Positions 1 through 8,294 of a stretch of 64,000 bases of DNA are shown piece after piece (within the stretch, counting starts at the first letter, position 1; the number at the start of each line of letters is the position of its first letter). Under the pieces are notes generated by a model. The model did not search any database and had not been told where the DNA came from. It worked only from the letters and a program-made list of their open reading frames with translations. Source of the DNA: Haladaptatus cibarius D43 (GTDB taxonomy: Archaea; Halobacteriota; Halobacteria; Halobacteriales; Haladaptataceae); the NCBI RefSeq assembly GCF_000710615.1, contig NZ_JDTH01000002.1, positions 178,082 to 242,081 on the forward strand, written 5' to 3'. Position numbers and translations under genes: made by a program.

Positions 1-339
1 ATAGTCGCGGTGTTCGTCGGGTTCGTCGCCCGACGATTTTGTCACGCCGAACGCCGTCTCCAGTTTCACGTATTCACCCTCGGAGCGCGCTTCGGTTTCG
101 ATAACTTGTGGCTCCAGCGAGTCGCCTATCGTCTCGTCGTCATCGACAATCTCGCGTTCGATGTACTGGCGCTCGCATGCTTTGACGCGGTTTTCGACAG
201 CGTTGTCGGAGTCGGTCGGCGTGGATTCGTCCGAGTCGCCAGAATCGGTCGTTGTTGGTGAACGATCTCCTTCTGTCTCAGTAAGACATCCAGCAGTTGT
301 AATGACGATGATGCTGCCTATCAAAGCTCTCCGATTCAT
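1..339 (-). CDS. Secreted lipoprotein, C-terminal part beyond the window edge
   Basis: The frame opens with ATG at 339 and stays open to base 1, so at least 113 residues are present and the C terminus is missing. The N terminus is a short charged stretch (MNRR), a hydrophobic segment and a lipobox (TTAGC, Cys at residue 18), followed by a Ser/Thr/Asp-rich spacer typical of haloarchaeal surface lipoproteins. The rest is acidic and matches nothing I recognise. An AT-rich TATA-like stretch (353-366) lies about 20-25 bp upstream, suggesting a leaderless transcript. Function unknown. Confidence 0.75.
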   Translation of the reverse strand, partial: MNRRALIGSIIVITTAGCLTETEGDRSPTTTDSGDSDESTPTDSDNAVENRVKACERQYIEREIVDDDETIGDSLEPQVIETEARSEGEYVKLETAFGVTKSSGDEPDEHRDY

Positions 340-542
340 GTTTATATTCAAATATTTTATAATAAGATTTTCCGATATGGTAAATCGTTCGGTACTGTCT
401 ACTTGAGTTAGTTTGAGGAACGAGCAGGTGGTTGAGTAGCTTGTTTAGAGGTTCTCGCAATCCTGCTCAGCGAAGGTTTAGAAGAAATTTGGAAGAACGA
501 GCGGACGATGACGCCGACGGCGAGTCACGGTGAACGAAGAGA

Positions 543-1796
543 TTATCGAATGCGATGTTTCACATCCTCGTGAATGGCGTGTCCCTCGGGAAGGTTGGCG
601 AGTCGAATCCGCCGACCGTCTTTTGTTTCGAGTTCTATCGTCCGCGTTCCGAGTCGGCGGTCGATACGCCCCTGCTGAATCGAAATCTCGGTAACATCCC
701 GAAATTCGAGTCGCCACTGCACTTCGGTCAACCACTCGTCGTACCCCACGATTTCGTCGTCGTACACACGATAGGTCATGTGACCGTATTCGGCGACGTA
801 CTCTGCGGTTTTCACCGGAACGAACGCGACAGTGAGAACAACTGTCGTAATCGCCATCACCCCGGCCATCCACCACAGGTCGCTTCCGACCGCAAGAATC
901 CCCGCGAAACTGACGACCCACAGCGGCCCGAGCAGGCCGTAGTACCAGTATTTCATCAAATCGGACAGGAATGCGCGAGCGACACCCGCTCGGGCAACGG
1001 TTTCACGATTTGCGGAGATTTCGATACTCGGTTTCCCCTCCGGCGATTCGATACAAGTGGGTTCTATCCAGTTCGGTTCGTCTCGAAAATACCGCGTCAC
1101 TCGGTTCCAGTGTTTCGGGATTCGACCGGGACGGTGGCGAAGCAGTTCGTAGCCGAGTTTCACCAGCACGAATAGCACGAATATCGTCGGTGGGGAGGCC
1201 CTGTCGGCGGCCATCAACAGCACCAAGCCGCCGACGAAGAGGAAATACTGTCCCGCCTGCTGGTACAGACCGAGGTCGGAAACCCTTTCGAACTGTCGCC
1301 GTCCGAGGGAGGCCTCCCGAACCACGATTCCACGACTGACGAAACAACAGCCAGCGACGAACAGCATCGTCACCGTCGAAAGTTTCGTGAGAGCGCCGAA
1401 ACTGAGCCATCCGAGTGGGTCGAGCGCGAGTGAGAGAATCACCAGCGGTACTGCGCCGCCGAGGAGGAGGCGAACTGCTGTCGAAGCGTTCCGCGGATAC
1501 ACTGGTGGGTAGCCCCCCGCGATTTCGAGTTCCCCGATTTTCCGCCTGAATCCCTCGAACTGAAGCACTTCGTCTTCGAGTGCCAACGCTTTTGTGGGGT
1601 CGTGCGTTCGTTCTGCGAACAGGATTTCCACCGCAGACCAGAAGAGAACTGTCCAGATTTCTAGCCAGTACAGCAGTTGAAGGGTTCCGAAATGCCAGTT
1701 CAAAAACGCGAGGCCCATCAACGGAAGGAGGGTTGTCAGGATGAGCGCAAGCAGTGGCCGTGTGGTGGATGGCTTCGCGTTCAGACTCCGATTCAT
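543..1796 (-). CDS. Polytopic membrane protein with C-terminal PH-like domain (DUF6498-like)
   Basis: 417 residues. Six or more hydrophobic segments fill residues 15-330, including a motif like YWLEIWTVLFW near residue 45 that resembles the haloarchaeal DUF6498 family. The last 75 residues are soluble and resemble a bacterial PH-type domain, with alternating strands and a DGRRIRLANLP-like turn. No enzymatic motif is visible. It stands alone, with tRNA-Thr upstream. The family name is from memory and uncertain; the membrane assignment is firm. Confidence 0.7.
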   Translation of the reverse strand: MNRSLNAKPSTTRPLLALILTTLLPLMGLAFLNWHFGTLQLLYWLEIWTVLFWSAVEILFAERTHDPTKALALEDEVLQFEGFRRKIGELEIAGGYPPVYPRNASTAVRLLLGGAVPLVILSLALDPLGWLSFGALTKLSTVTMLFVAGCCFVSRGIVVREASLGRRQFERVSDLGLYQQAGQYFLFVGGLVLLMAADRASPPTIFVLFVLVKLGYELLRHRPGRIPKHWNRVTRYFRDEPNWIEPTCIESPEGKPSIEISANRETVARAGVARAFLSDLMKYWYYGLLGPLWVVSFAGILAVGSDLWWMAGVMAITTVVLTVAFVPVKTAEYVAEYGHMTYRVYDDEIVGYDEWLTEVQWRLEFRDVTEISIQQGRIDRRLGTRTIELETKDGRRIRLANLPEGHAIHEDVKHRIR

Positions 1797-1887
1797 GGAC
1801 TGTATTCAAGGTTACGTCGATTATGTGATATTTCGTCCGATTTTGAGATAACACTCAACGAAATGGATCCTGAACAAAGAGTTTGAA

Positions 1888-1960
1888 GCCAAGGGTGGGA
1901 TTTGAACCCACGTATTCTCGATTACAAATCGAGTGCTTGAACCACCCAAGCTCCCTTGGC
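1888..1960 (-). tRNA. tRNA-Thr (anticodon TGT)
   Basis: On the minus strand the sequence folds into a complete 73-nt cloverleaf. The 7-bp acceptor is GCCAAGG paired with CCTTGGC, the D arm is GCTT/AAGC, the anticodon stem is CTCGA/TCGAG with loop TTTGTAA, and the T arm is GTGGG-TTCAAAT-CCCAC. The anticodon TGT reads ACA threonine codons. CCA is not encoded. No intron is visible. Confidence 0.95.
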
Positions 1961-1977
1961 GCAGATGGTGATTGTGG

Positions 1978-2454
1978 CTACTCCTTTGAGTGGTTATCGT
2001 TTTCGACCGATTTTTCCAGCTCGATTCGATGCGGTTCGTACCCCCGACTTTGGTACAGTCTTCGGGCGTTTTTGTTCTTCGCCATCACTTCCAAGGCCAA
2101 CCGCTCGGCCCCGCGCTCGACGAGTGCCGTTTCGGCGGCGTCCAACAGTTCCGAACCGATTCCCGAATCGCGGTGTTCGGGTTCGACGTAGACGTTCTGG
2201 ATGATGCCGCGAGTCGTCGCCTGTTCGTACATCCCCGATTGCAGGTCGAACATCACGAATCCGACGATGTCAGTCTCACGGGCAACGAGCAGGGTGTTTT
2301 CGATGACGTGCCGAGCGACGCTGTCGCGGATAGTGTCGCGGTTCTCGTCCGGAAGAAAATGTGAACCGTGCGCACGTTGGTCGCACGCGAGTTCGACCCA
2401 GAGGTCGGTGACGGTGTCCATGTCCCCGCTCGTCGCCGCCTCTATCGTGACCAT
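1978..2454 (-). CDS. GNAT-family N-acetyltransferase
   Basis: 158 residues. The GNAT fold is clear: an N-terminal strand and helix, the acetyl-CoA loop (HRDSGIGSELL, about residues 96-106) and the final strand with ARRLYQSRGYEP. The substrate cannot be told from sequence; protein N termini or small amines are usual. I chose ATG 2454 because it lies 14 bp after the pgk stop and gives a normal GNAT N terminus (MVTIEAAT); longer starts would run into pgk. It is probably cotranscribed with pgk. Confidence 0.85.
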   Translation of the reverse strand: MVTIEAATSGDMDTVTDLWVELACDQRAHGSHFLPDENRDTIRDSVARHVIENTLLVARETDIVGFVMFDLQSGMYEQATTRGIIQNVYVEPEHRDSGIGSELLDAAETALVERGAERLALEVMAKNKNARRLYQSRGYEPHRIELEKSVENDNHSKE

Positions 2455-2468
2455 TTCTGCTGTGCTAG

Positions 2469-3668
2469 CTATCGTGAGAGTGCTTCCACCGCGGGGAGCG
2501 GGTCGCCGGTCAACATCCGAAGGCACGCGCCGCCGCCCGTGCTGACGTGGTCGAATCCGGACAGGCCGAACTTCCGAATCGCGGCCGCGGTGTCGCCGCC
2601 GCCGACGATGCTGTACTCGGCGTTCACGGCTTCGGTGTACAGTTCTCTGGTTCCGTCGGCGAAGGTGTCGTCCTCGAAGACGCCTGCTGGCCCGTTGAGG
2701 ATGACGGTTCCGGCATCCCGGAGAATTTTCGAATAGGCGGTGATGGTGGCGTTGCCGATGTCCATCGCACCCTCGTCTTCTTTCGGCGGGAAGTCGCCGC
2801 GCGTGATTTCCGCACGTTCGCCGTCGCGGGAGACTGCCGCGTCTTTCGGCAGGTGAATCTTATCGCTGTAGGCTTCGAGGAGGTCTGCGGCGTCGTCGAT
2901 GTAGTCCCAGTAGCCTTGGTCGTGGATAAAGTCCGCGCTGGCGTCACCGAGGTCAGCACCGTCGGCGAACAGGAAGACGTTGCCGACGACGCCCGCCGTC
3001 AGGACATGGTCTGCGAGGTCGCGCTCCAGCACGTTCTTTGCGACGGCGATGGAGTCGGATACTTTCGCACCACCGACGACGTACACCCGCGGGCGAGGTG
3101 TCGCGTCGATGTCGCCGAGGACGTCGAGTTCGTTCTCCATGACTCTGCCGACGTAGCCCGGAAGCCGCGTCGGAAAGCCGACGAGCGAGGGCTGAGAGCG
3201 ATGGGCCGCCGCGAATGCGTCGTTGACGTAGGCGTCGAGTTCGGGAACCAGACGGTCAACCAGATGGGTTTCGGCGGCCTCTTCGGCCGGGAACTCCATG
3301 TACTCCTCGCTGTAAAAACGGGTGTTTTCGAGGACGACCGCTTCGCTCTCGCGGAGGTTTGTGACCGCTGTTCGCGCATCGCCCGAGAATGTCGCGTCGC
3401 AGTGGGAGACGGGGTAGGATAGTAGTTCGTCCAGTCGCTCCGCGTGCGGGGAGAGGCTTGCGAAATCGTCGCTCCCGGGCCGCCCTTGGTGCGCGAGAAT
3501 CGCCACCTTACCGCCGCGTTCCAACAGTTCCGAGAGGGTATCGACGTGCGCCCGGAGTCGCGCGTCGTCGGCGAGGTCACCGGACTCGGTCAACGGACTG
3601 TTGATGTCGATGCGCACGCCGAGGGTCGTCCCTTGGACGGCGAGGTCGTCCAGGGTCTGAATAGGCAT
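2469..3668 (-). CDS. pgk: Phosphoglycerate kinase
   Basis: 399 residues, the usual length. It transfers phosphate between 1,3-bisphosphoglycerate and ADP in the cytoplasm, in lower glycolysis and gluconeogenesis. Signature regions are RIDINSPL (substrate binding), AILAHQGRPG, the conserved NDAFAAAHR and GYVGRVMENE, and the C-terminal nucleotide loop with GGGDTAAA and STGGGACLRML. ATG 3668 has GGAGG 8 bp upstream and matches family N termini. An in-frame ATG at 3695 sits where a leaderless transcript would begin, giving nine extra residues as an alternative. Confidence 0.95.
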   Translation of the reverse strand: MPIQTLDDLAVQGTTLGVRIDINSPLTESGDLADDARLRAHVDTLSELLERGGKVAILAHQGRPGSDDFASLSPHAERLDELLSYPVSHCDATFSGDARTAVTNLRESEAVVLENTRFYSEEYMEFPAEEAAETHLVDRLVPELDAYVNDAFAAAHRSQPSLVGFPTRLPGYVGRVMENELDVLGDIDATPRPRVYVVGGAKVSDSIAVAKNVLERDLADHVLTAGVVGNVFLFADGADLGDASADFIHDQGYWDYIDDAADLLEAYSDKIHLPKDAAVSRDGERAEITRGDFPPKEDEGAMDIGNATITAYSKILRDAGTVILNGPAGVFEDDTFADGTRELYTEAVNAEYSIVGGGDTAAAIRKFGLSGFDHVSTGGGACLRMLTGDPLPAVEALSR

Positions 3669-3675
3669 ACCTGTG

Positions 3676-3680
3676 CCTCC
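3676..3680 (-). promoter_or_regulatory. Shine-Dalgarno site deciding the pgk start
   Basis: GGAGG on the minus strand lies 8 bp before ATG 3668 and favours this start over the upstream in-frame ATG at 3695. Confidence 0.6.
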
Positions 3681-3718
3681 AACACCGCTCGGCATATGTG
3701 TGTCGGTAGCTGGTACTG

Positions 3719-3726
3719 AAAATAAA
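3719..3726 (-). promoter_or_regulatory. TATA box of pgk
   Basis: TTTATTTT on the minus strand is centred about 27 bp from base 3695, so transcription probably starts near 3695 and leaves a leader of about 27 nt before ATG 3668. Confidence 0.55.
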
Positions 3727-3834
3727 CACACTTTCGAGTAAACAGTGGAAAAACAAAAGAATCGGACATAATTGTCGAACAATCGGAAGTATGCCGCCGT
3801 TACCGAAATTCGCCCGGTGACTCTGTCGGAAAGG

Positions 3835-3842
3835 TTTAATAG
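3835..3842 (+). promoter_or_regulatory. TATA box of the liv operon
   Basis: TTTAATAG lies about 41 bp before livH ATG 3879. That predicts a leader of roughly 15 nt containing GGAG at 3867-3870, spaced 8 bp from the start codon. Confidence 0.5.
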
Positions 3843-3878
3843 TTTGACCGGAACCGATTATCGTGTGGAGAGTTACCA

Positions 3879-4994
3879 ATGGACGGCGTAAATGAAACCT
3901 ATTCACGTGGACGACGCCTCGTTGTCGAGCGACCACTGCTCGTGGTTGTCGGCCTCTTTGCGGCGCTTCTCGTCGTGGATTTCGTAAGCCGCCTGCTATC
4001 CGGCGACCTACTCGTGTCCGACGTCGGTTCGCTCGTCTGGAGCGGACTCATGCGCGGACTCATTATTGGCCTTGCCGGAATCGGGCTATCGATGACGTAC
4101 AGTATTCTGAACTTCGCCAACTTCTCTCACGGCGATTACATCACGAGCGGCGCGTTCACCGGTTGGGCGGTAACGTATCTCGTATCCGGGTTCAGCCAAT
4201 CCAGCCTTCCGGGCTTGCTGTTGGTCGGAGCGGGCGGAACGGTGTACGCGAGCGACCTCAACATAACCATTGCGACGACGCCAATCGCGGTCATTTTGGG
4301 ACTCGTTCTCGCCGGGCTGGGAACGATTGCACTTGCACTGTTCATCGACCGCGTGGTATACAGACCGATGCGCGATGCGGGCGGTATCGCCCTGCTCATC
4401 ACCAGCGTCGGCGTGGCGTTCATGCTTCGATACCTCATCGTGTTCGTCTTCTCGACGCAGAACCGCGGCACGACGGCGTCACAGGAGATACCTTCGTGGC
4501 GGCTTCTGCTCTGGGACGGAACCGTTCCCGTCACTGCACACGACCTCACCTTGCTCGTTTCGACGGTGGGGCTGATGGTCGGCGTTCACGTCCTGCTTCA
4601 GCGAACGAAACTCGGCAAGGCGATGCGCGCCATGGCCGACAACGAAGACCTCGCGCGAATCACCGGGATTCCGACCGAGCGCGTCATTCGCTGGACGTGG
4701 ATAATCGGCGGCGGCCTGACCGGGGTCGCTGGCTACCTGATGGTTCTCTGGACGGGAACCATCGACTTCCAGTTCGGTTGGCTCCTGTTGCTCCCGATTT
4801 TCGCCGCGGTCATCCTCGGCGGCATCGGGTCGATTTACGGCGCGATTCTCGGCGGGTTGGTCATCGGACTGACATGGGACTTGGCCATCATCTGGATTCC
4901 GGGTGAGTTCGGCCGGGCCGCCGCGTTCGGCATGATGATTCTCATCCTGCTGTTTAAGCCGCAGGGACTGTTCGCAGGGAGGACGACCGCATGA
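3879..4994 (+). CDS. livH: Branched-chain amino acid-type ABC transporter permease (LivH family)
   Basis: 371 residues, mostly hydrophobic, with about eight to ten membrane segments and a charged 20-residue N terminus. The LivH pattern is visible: an N-terminal GLSMTYSILNFANFSHGD region, the RAMADNEDLARITGIPT cytoplasmic loop (about 245-265) that contacts the ATPase, and the GGIGSIYGAILGGLVIG hairpin near the end. It forms the membrane channel with LivM. It is first in a four-gene operon and overlaps livM by 4 bp. Family members also carry urea or amides, so the substrate is not certain. Confidence 0.9.
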   Translation: MDGVNETYSRGRRLVVERPLLVVVGLFAALLVVDFVSRLLSGDLLVSDVGSLVWSGLMRGLIIGLAGIGLSMTYSILNFANFSHGDYITSGAFTGWAVTYLVSGFSQSSLPGLLLVGAGGTVYASDLNITIATTPIAVILGLVLAGLGTIALALFIDRVVYRPMRDAGGIALLITSVGVAFMLRYLIVFVFSTQNRGTTASQEIPSWRLLLWDGTVPVTAHDLTLLVSTVGLMVGVHVLLQRTKLGKAMRAMADNEDLARITGIPTERVIRWTWIIGGGLTGVAGYLMVLWTGTIDFQFGWLLLLPIFAAVILGGIGSIYGAILGGLVIGLTWDLAIIWIPGEFGRAAAFGMMILILLFKPQGLFAGRTTA

Positions 4995-6316
4995 GCGCGA
5001 GTTTCCGCGATTTCGAAGTCAGCGACACGATGCTCATCATCGGCGCGCTTCTCGGCCTGTACGCGCTGTACCTCCTCGCCGGGTCGGCGCTCGGCTACTC
5101 GTTCCGCGGCCAGTTGAACTCCCTCGCGCGCCTCACGTTCCTCATTGCGGTGTACGGAATGTTGGCGCTCGCGTTGAACCTACAATGGGGATACACCGGG
5201 CTGTTCAACATCGGCATCGCGGGATTCATGGCTGTCGGATTGTATACGATGGCCATCGTCTCGAAACCACCGGCAAGCGCGACTGCAGGGGCCGCGACCG
5301 TGTCCGGACTTGGCCTGCCTCTCTGGGTCGGCATCATCGCCGGAATGCTCGCGGCGGCGCTTCTGGGCTTGCTCATCGCGCTTCCGGCGTTACGGTTACG
5401 GGCCGACTATCTCGCCATCGTGACCATCGCGATGTCCGAAATCGTTCGGTTCACCGTGATGTCGAACCAGTTCCAGAACGTCGTGATATTCGGCAGAAAC
5501 CTCGGAACCGGCGGCGGTCGCGGTCTGCTGTTGAACTACGACGACCCACTGCAACCGCTGTTCGACAGCGCCCCCTACGCGGCGGTGGAGAACGCGCTGA
5601 ATCCGCTCGTGGGCGGCAGTGTCGGGCCGGTACTCGATTCGCTAACTTACGCAATCATCCTGATGGGATTCGTCGCCGGATTCTACTGGTTGCTCAAGCG
5701 AACCGGCGAATCGCCGTTCGGTCGTGTTCTCAAGGCCATCCGGGAGGACGAGGAGGTTGCGAACGCCCTCGGCAAGGACACCGACCGGTTCAAAATCAAG
5801 TCGTTCATGCTCGGGTGTGCACTGATGGGACTGGCTGGCATCCTCTGGCAACTCCGGCAGGGTGCCATCACGCCGACATCGTTCAGACCGCAGGTGACGT
5901 TTTTCGTCTGGTTGGCCCTCATCATCGGCGGTGCGGGGTCGAACACCGGTAGCGTTCTCGGTGCGGCGGTGTTCGCCGGTCTGCTGTTCCAAGGGCCGCT
6001 GTACCTGAAGAACATCATTCGGCAGGTGTACGACGTTTCGGCGTCGCCGAACACGTTCGCCGACGCAATCGGCCCGGTATTCGCGGGCAACATCACGCCG
6101 TTCGTCGCGTACACCATCAACAACATCAACGCGTTGCAGTTGGTCATCATGGGCGTCGTGCTCATTTTGATAATGCAACGCCGCCCTGAGGGCGTGCTCG
6201 GCCACCGCAAGGAGGAGGCCGCGAGCATTCCGCTCTCGCGTCCGCGCAGTGGCGGTGGCACGCCTGAACCGAAACCCGCGACTGACGGTGGCGAACAAGG
6301 AGGTGACGGACAATGA
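4991..6316 (+). CDS. livM: Branched-chain amino acid-type ABC transporter permease (LivM family)
   Basis: 441 residues, somewhat long for the family. The core has many membrane segments, the NLQWGYTGLFNIGIAGF motif (about 59-75), the AIREDEEVANALGKDTDRFK ATPase-coupling loop (about 246-265) and GGAGSNTGSVLGAAVFAGLL. The last 45 residues are a hydrophilic Gly/Pro-rich tail. It pairs with LivH to form the import pore. It overlaps both neighbours by 4 bp (ATGA), a sign of translational coupling. Confidence 0.9.
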   Translation: MSASFRDFEVSDTMLIIGALLGLYALYLLAGSALGYSFRGQLNSLARLTFLIAVYGMLALALNLQWGYTGLFNIGIAGFMAVGLYTMAIVSKPPASATAGAATVSGLGLPLWVGIIAGMLAAALLGLLIALPALRLRADYLAIVTIAMSEIVRFTVMSNQFQNVVIFGRNLGTGGGRGLLLNYDDPLQPLFDSAPYAAVENALNPLVGGSVGPVLDSLTYAIILMGFVAGFYWLLKRTGESPFGRVLKAIREDEEVANALGKDTDRFKIKSFMLGCALMGLAGILWQLRQGAITPTSFRPQVTFFVWLALIIGGAGSNTGSVLGAAVFAGLLFQGPLYLKNIIRQVYDVSASPNTFADAIGPVFAGNITPFVAYTINNINALQLVIMGVVLILIMQRRPEGVLGHRKEEAASIPLSRPRSGGGTPEPKPATDGGEQGGDGQ

Positions 6317-7146
6317 CTGCAAGCGAATCCGAACAGAGAGAAACGCTCGACATCGGGCGTGAAACGGTGGATTTGAGCGAAACGCCGCTTCGAGTCGAAA
6401 ATCTCCGCAAGACGTTCGGCGGAATTACTGCGGTTGACGGCGCGACGTTCTCCGTCGAACAGGGGTCGTTCACCGGACTCATCGGGCCGAACGGGGCCGG
6501 AAAATCGACCACGTTCAACCTCATCACCGGCGTCTATCAACCGGACGGCGGCGCGGTGTACTTCGACGACGAGGACATCACCGGACAGCGCCCGTACCAA
6601 ATCGCCAATCGCGGACTGGTGCGGACGTTCCAAATCGCCCGCGAACTCGCGGAGATGACAGTGCTCGAAAACATGATGCTCGCGCCGAAAGCGCAGGAGG
6701 GCGAGAAACTCTGGCGGTCGGTGACGCCCGGACTTCGAGGCAGCGTCGAACAACAGGAAGAAGAAGTCCTTTCTCGCGCGTGGGAAATGCTCGATTTCTT
6801 CGAAATCGAGCATCTCGCGGGTGAATATGCGGGCAACCTCTCCGGCGGCCAGCGAAAACTGCTGGAGATGGCGCGGGCGCTCATGACCGACCCGCAGATG
6901 GTTCTACTGGACGAACCGCTGGCGGGCGTCAACCCGTCGCTTGAAAAGAAACTGCTGAAACACGTCCACGAACTGCGCGAACGTGGCTACACGTTCCTGC
7001 TCGTGGAACACGACATGGACGTTATCATGAACAACTGCGAACACGTCATCGTGATGCACCAAGGCAAGGTGCTCGCCGAGGGCGAACCGGCGGAAATCCG
7101 CTCGAACGAGCAGGTCATCGACGCCTATCTGGGGGACGAAGTCTGA
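6313..7146 (+). CDS. livG: Branched-chain amino acid-type ABC transporter ATPase (LivG family)
   Basis: 277 residues. After a hydrophilic leader of about 25 residues come the Walker A loop GPNGAGKST (about 57-65), the Q-loop, the ABC signature LSGGQRK (about 176-182), Walker B with LLDEPLAG, and the switch His in LLVEHDMD. The ELAEMTVLENMML region is typical of LivG. It hydrolyses ATP on the cytoplasmic face to drive import. It overlaps livM by 4 bp and livF by 1 bp. Confidence 0.93.
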   Translation: MTASESEQRETLDIGRETVDLSETPLRVENLRKTFGGITAVDGATFSVEQGSFTGLIGPNGAGKSTTFNLITGVYQPDGGAVYFDDEDITGQRPYQIANRGLVRTFQIARELAEMTVLENMMLAPKAQEGEKLWRSVTPGLRGSVEQQEEEVLSRAWEMLDFFEIEHLAGEYAGNLSGGQRKLLEMARALMTDPQMVLLDEPLAGVNPSLEKKLLKHVHELRERGYTFLLVEHDMDVIMNNCEHVIVMHQGKVLAEGEPAEIRSNEQVIDAYLGDEV

Positions 7147-7853
7147 TGGCACTCCTCGAAATCGACAGCCTCGACGCGGGGTACGGCGAAGACTTGCAAA
7201 TCCTCGACGACGTGGATATGCGCGTCGAAGATGGCGAGTACGTCACCATCGTCGGGCCGAACGGGGCCGGGAAATCGACCGTGATGAAATCCGTCTTCGG
7301 ACTGACGACCTACATGGGCGGAACGGTCACCTTCGAAGGAACCGAAATTCAGCGGAAGACGCCGGAGCAAATCATCCACCAGGGACTTGGCTACGTCCCG
7401 CAGAACGACAACATCTTCGGGTCGCTCTCCGTGCAGGAGAACTTGGAGATGGGCGCGTACATTCTAGACGAAGTGCCGGACGACGCGCTTTCCGAGGTGT
7501 TCGAACGCTTTCCGATTCTCCACGAGCGCAGGGAACAGAAGGCCGGAACGATGTCCGGCGGCCAACAGCAGATGCTCGCCATGGGGCGGGCGCTGATGCT
7601 CGACCCCGACTTGCTGATGCTTGACGAACCGAGCGCGGGATTGGCTCCCGACCTCGTGGCCGAGATGTTCGACAAGGTTGACGAAATCAACGACTCCGGC
7701 ACCGCGATTCTGATGGTCGAGCAGAATGCGAAGGAGGCTCTACGGCGCTGCGACCGCGGCTACGTCCTCGTACAGGGTGGCAACCGGTTCATGGACACTG
7801 GAGACGCCCTGCTGGCCGACGATGAGGTCAGACAGGAGTTCCTCGGCGGCTAA
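7146..7853 (+). CDS. livF: Branched-chain amino acid-type ABC transporter ATPase (LivF family)
   Basis: 235 residues, full length. Walker A GPNGAGKST (about 38-46), signature MSGGQQQML (about 137-145), Walker B LLMLDEPSAGLAP and the switch region MVEQNAKEAL identify the LivF half, which partners LivG. It is last in the liv operon. No binding-protein gene follows on this strand; the two binding-protein genes lie just beyond, in the opposite direction. Confidence 0.93.
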   Translation: MALLEIDSLDAGYGEDLQILDDVDMRVEDGEYVTIVGPNGAGKSTVMKSVFGLTTYMGGTVTFEGTEIQRKTPEQIIHQGLGYVPQNDNIFGSLSVQENLEMGAYILDEVPDDALSEVFERFPILHERREQKAGTMSGGQQQMLAMGRALMLDPDLLMLDEPSAGLAPDLVAEMFDKVDEINDSGTAILMVEQNAKEALRRCDRGYVLVQGGNRFMDTGDALLADDEVRQEFLGG

Positions 7854-7899
7854 CCCCGATTTTCTTTCACTGAAACGGTGCTTTGCCCGGTCGTTCAAC

Positions 7900-8166
7900 T
7901 CAGTACAATCCGGGCGTAACTATCTCCGAACGTCCGTATTTCATCGTGAAAACGCCCATTCCTGCCAGAAACAAACCGGTGACGCTCACGACGAACTGTA
8001 CGATTGGCATGCTCAAGAATGACTGTTCAAGTACTACTCCGAAGTCACACATAAATGACACTCTCCCGGTCAGTCCAAAAGAAAAGAGTACCGTTGGCGC
8101 AAGACCAATCGTAATCATGAGTATTCCCAAGACAGCGCCGCTGAAGTCCGAATCTCCGGGAGCCAT
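7900..8166 (-). CDS. Small membrane protein of unknown function
   Basis: 88 residues with two clear hydrophobic segments (about 9-30 and 50-75). I do not recognise the family. It sits between the convergent liv operon and the binding-protein genes, which may be coincidence. The frame, hydrophobic pattern and clean ATG favour a real gene, but coding evidence is moderate. Confidence 0.5.
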   Translation of the reverse strand: MAPGDSDFSGAVLGILMITIGLAPTVLFSFGLTGRVSFMCDFGVVLEQSFLSMPIVQFVVSVTGLFLAGMGVFTMKYGRSEIVTPGLY

Positions 8167-8294
8167 TTACTGACAGTACAACACGCTGTCGCTTCTGCCT
8201 TTTTATTAGCCGATTCGCTCGAACTCCGATGTGAACGCCACCTTTCGAATCGCGAGAATCGCGACGAAAAACGGCGTGGTGAATCCGATTTCCG

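Noticed and set aside
2547-3422. Long plus-strand frame across pgk
   Set aside because: It is antisense to pgk, whose motifs are plain; GC-rich codon bias leaves long stop-free shadows.
5683-6813. 376-codon minus-strand frame across livM and livG
   Set aside because: Antisense to two clear transporter genes with Walker and permease motifs; no domain in the shadow.
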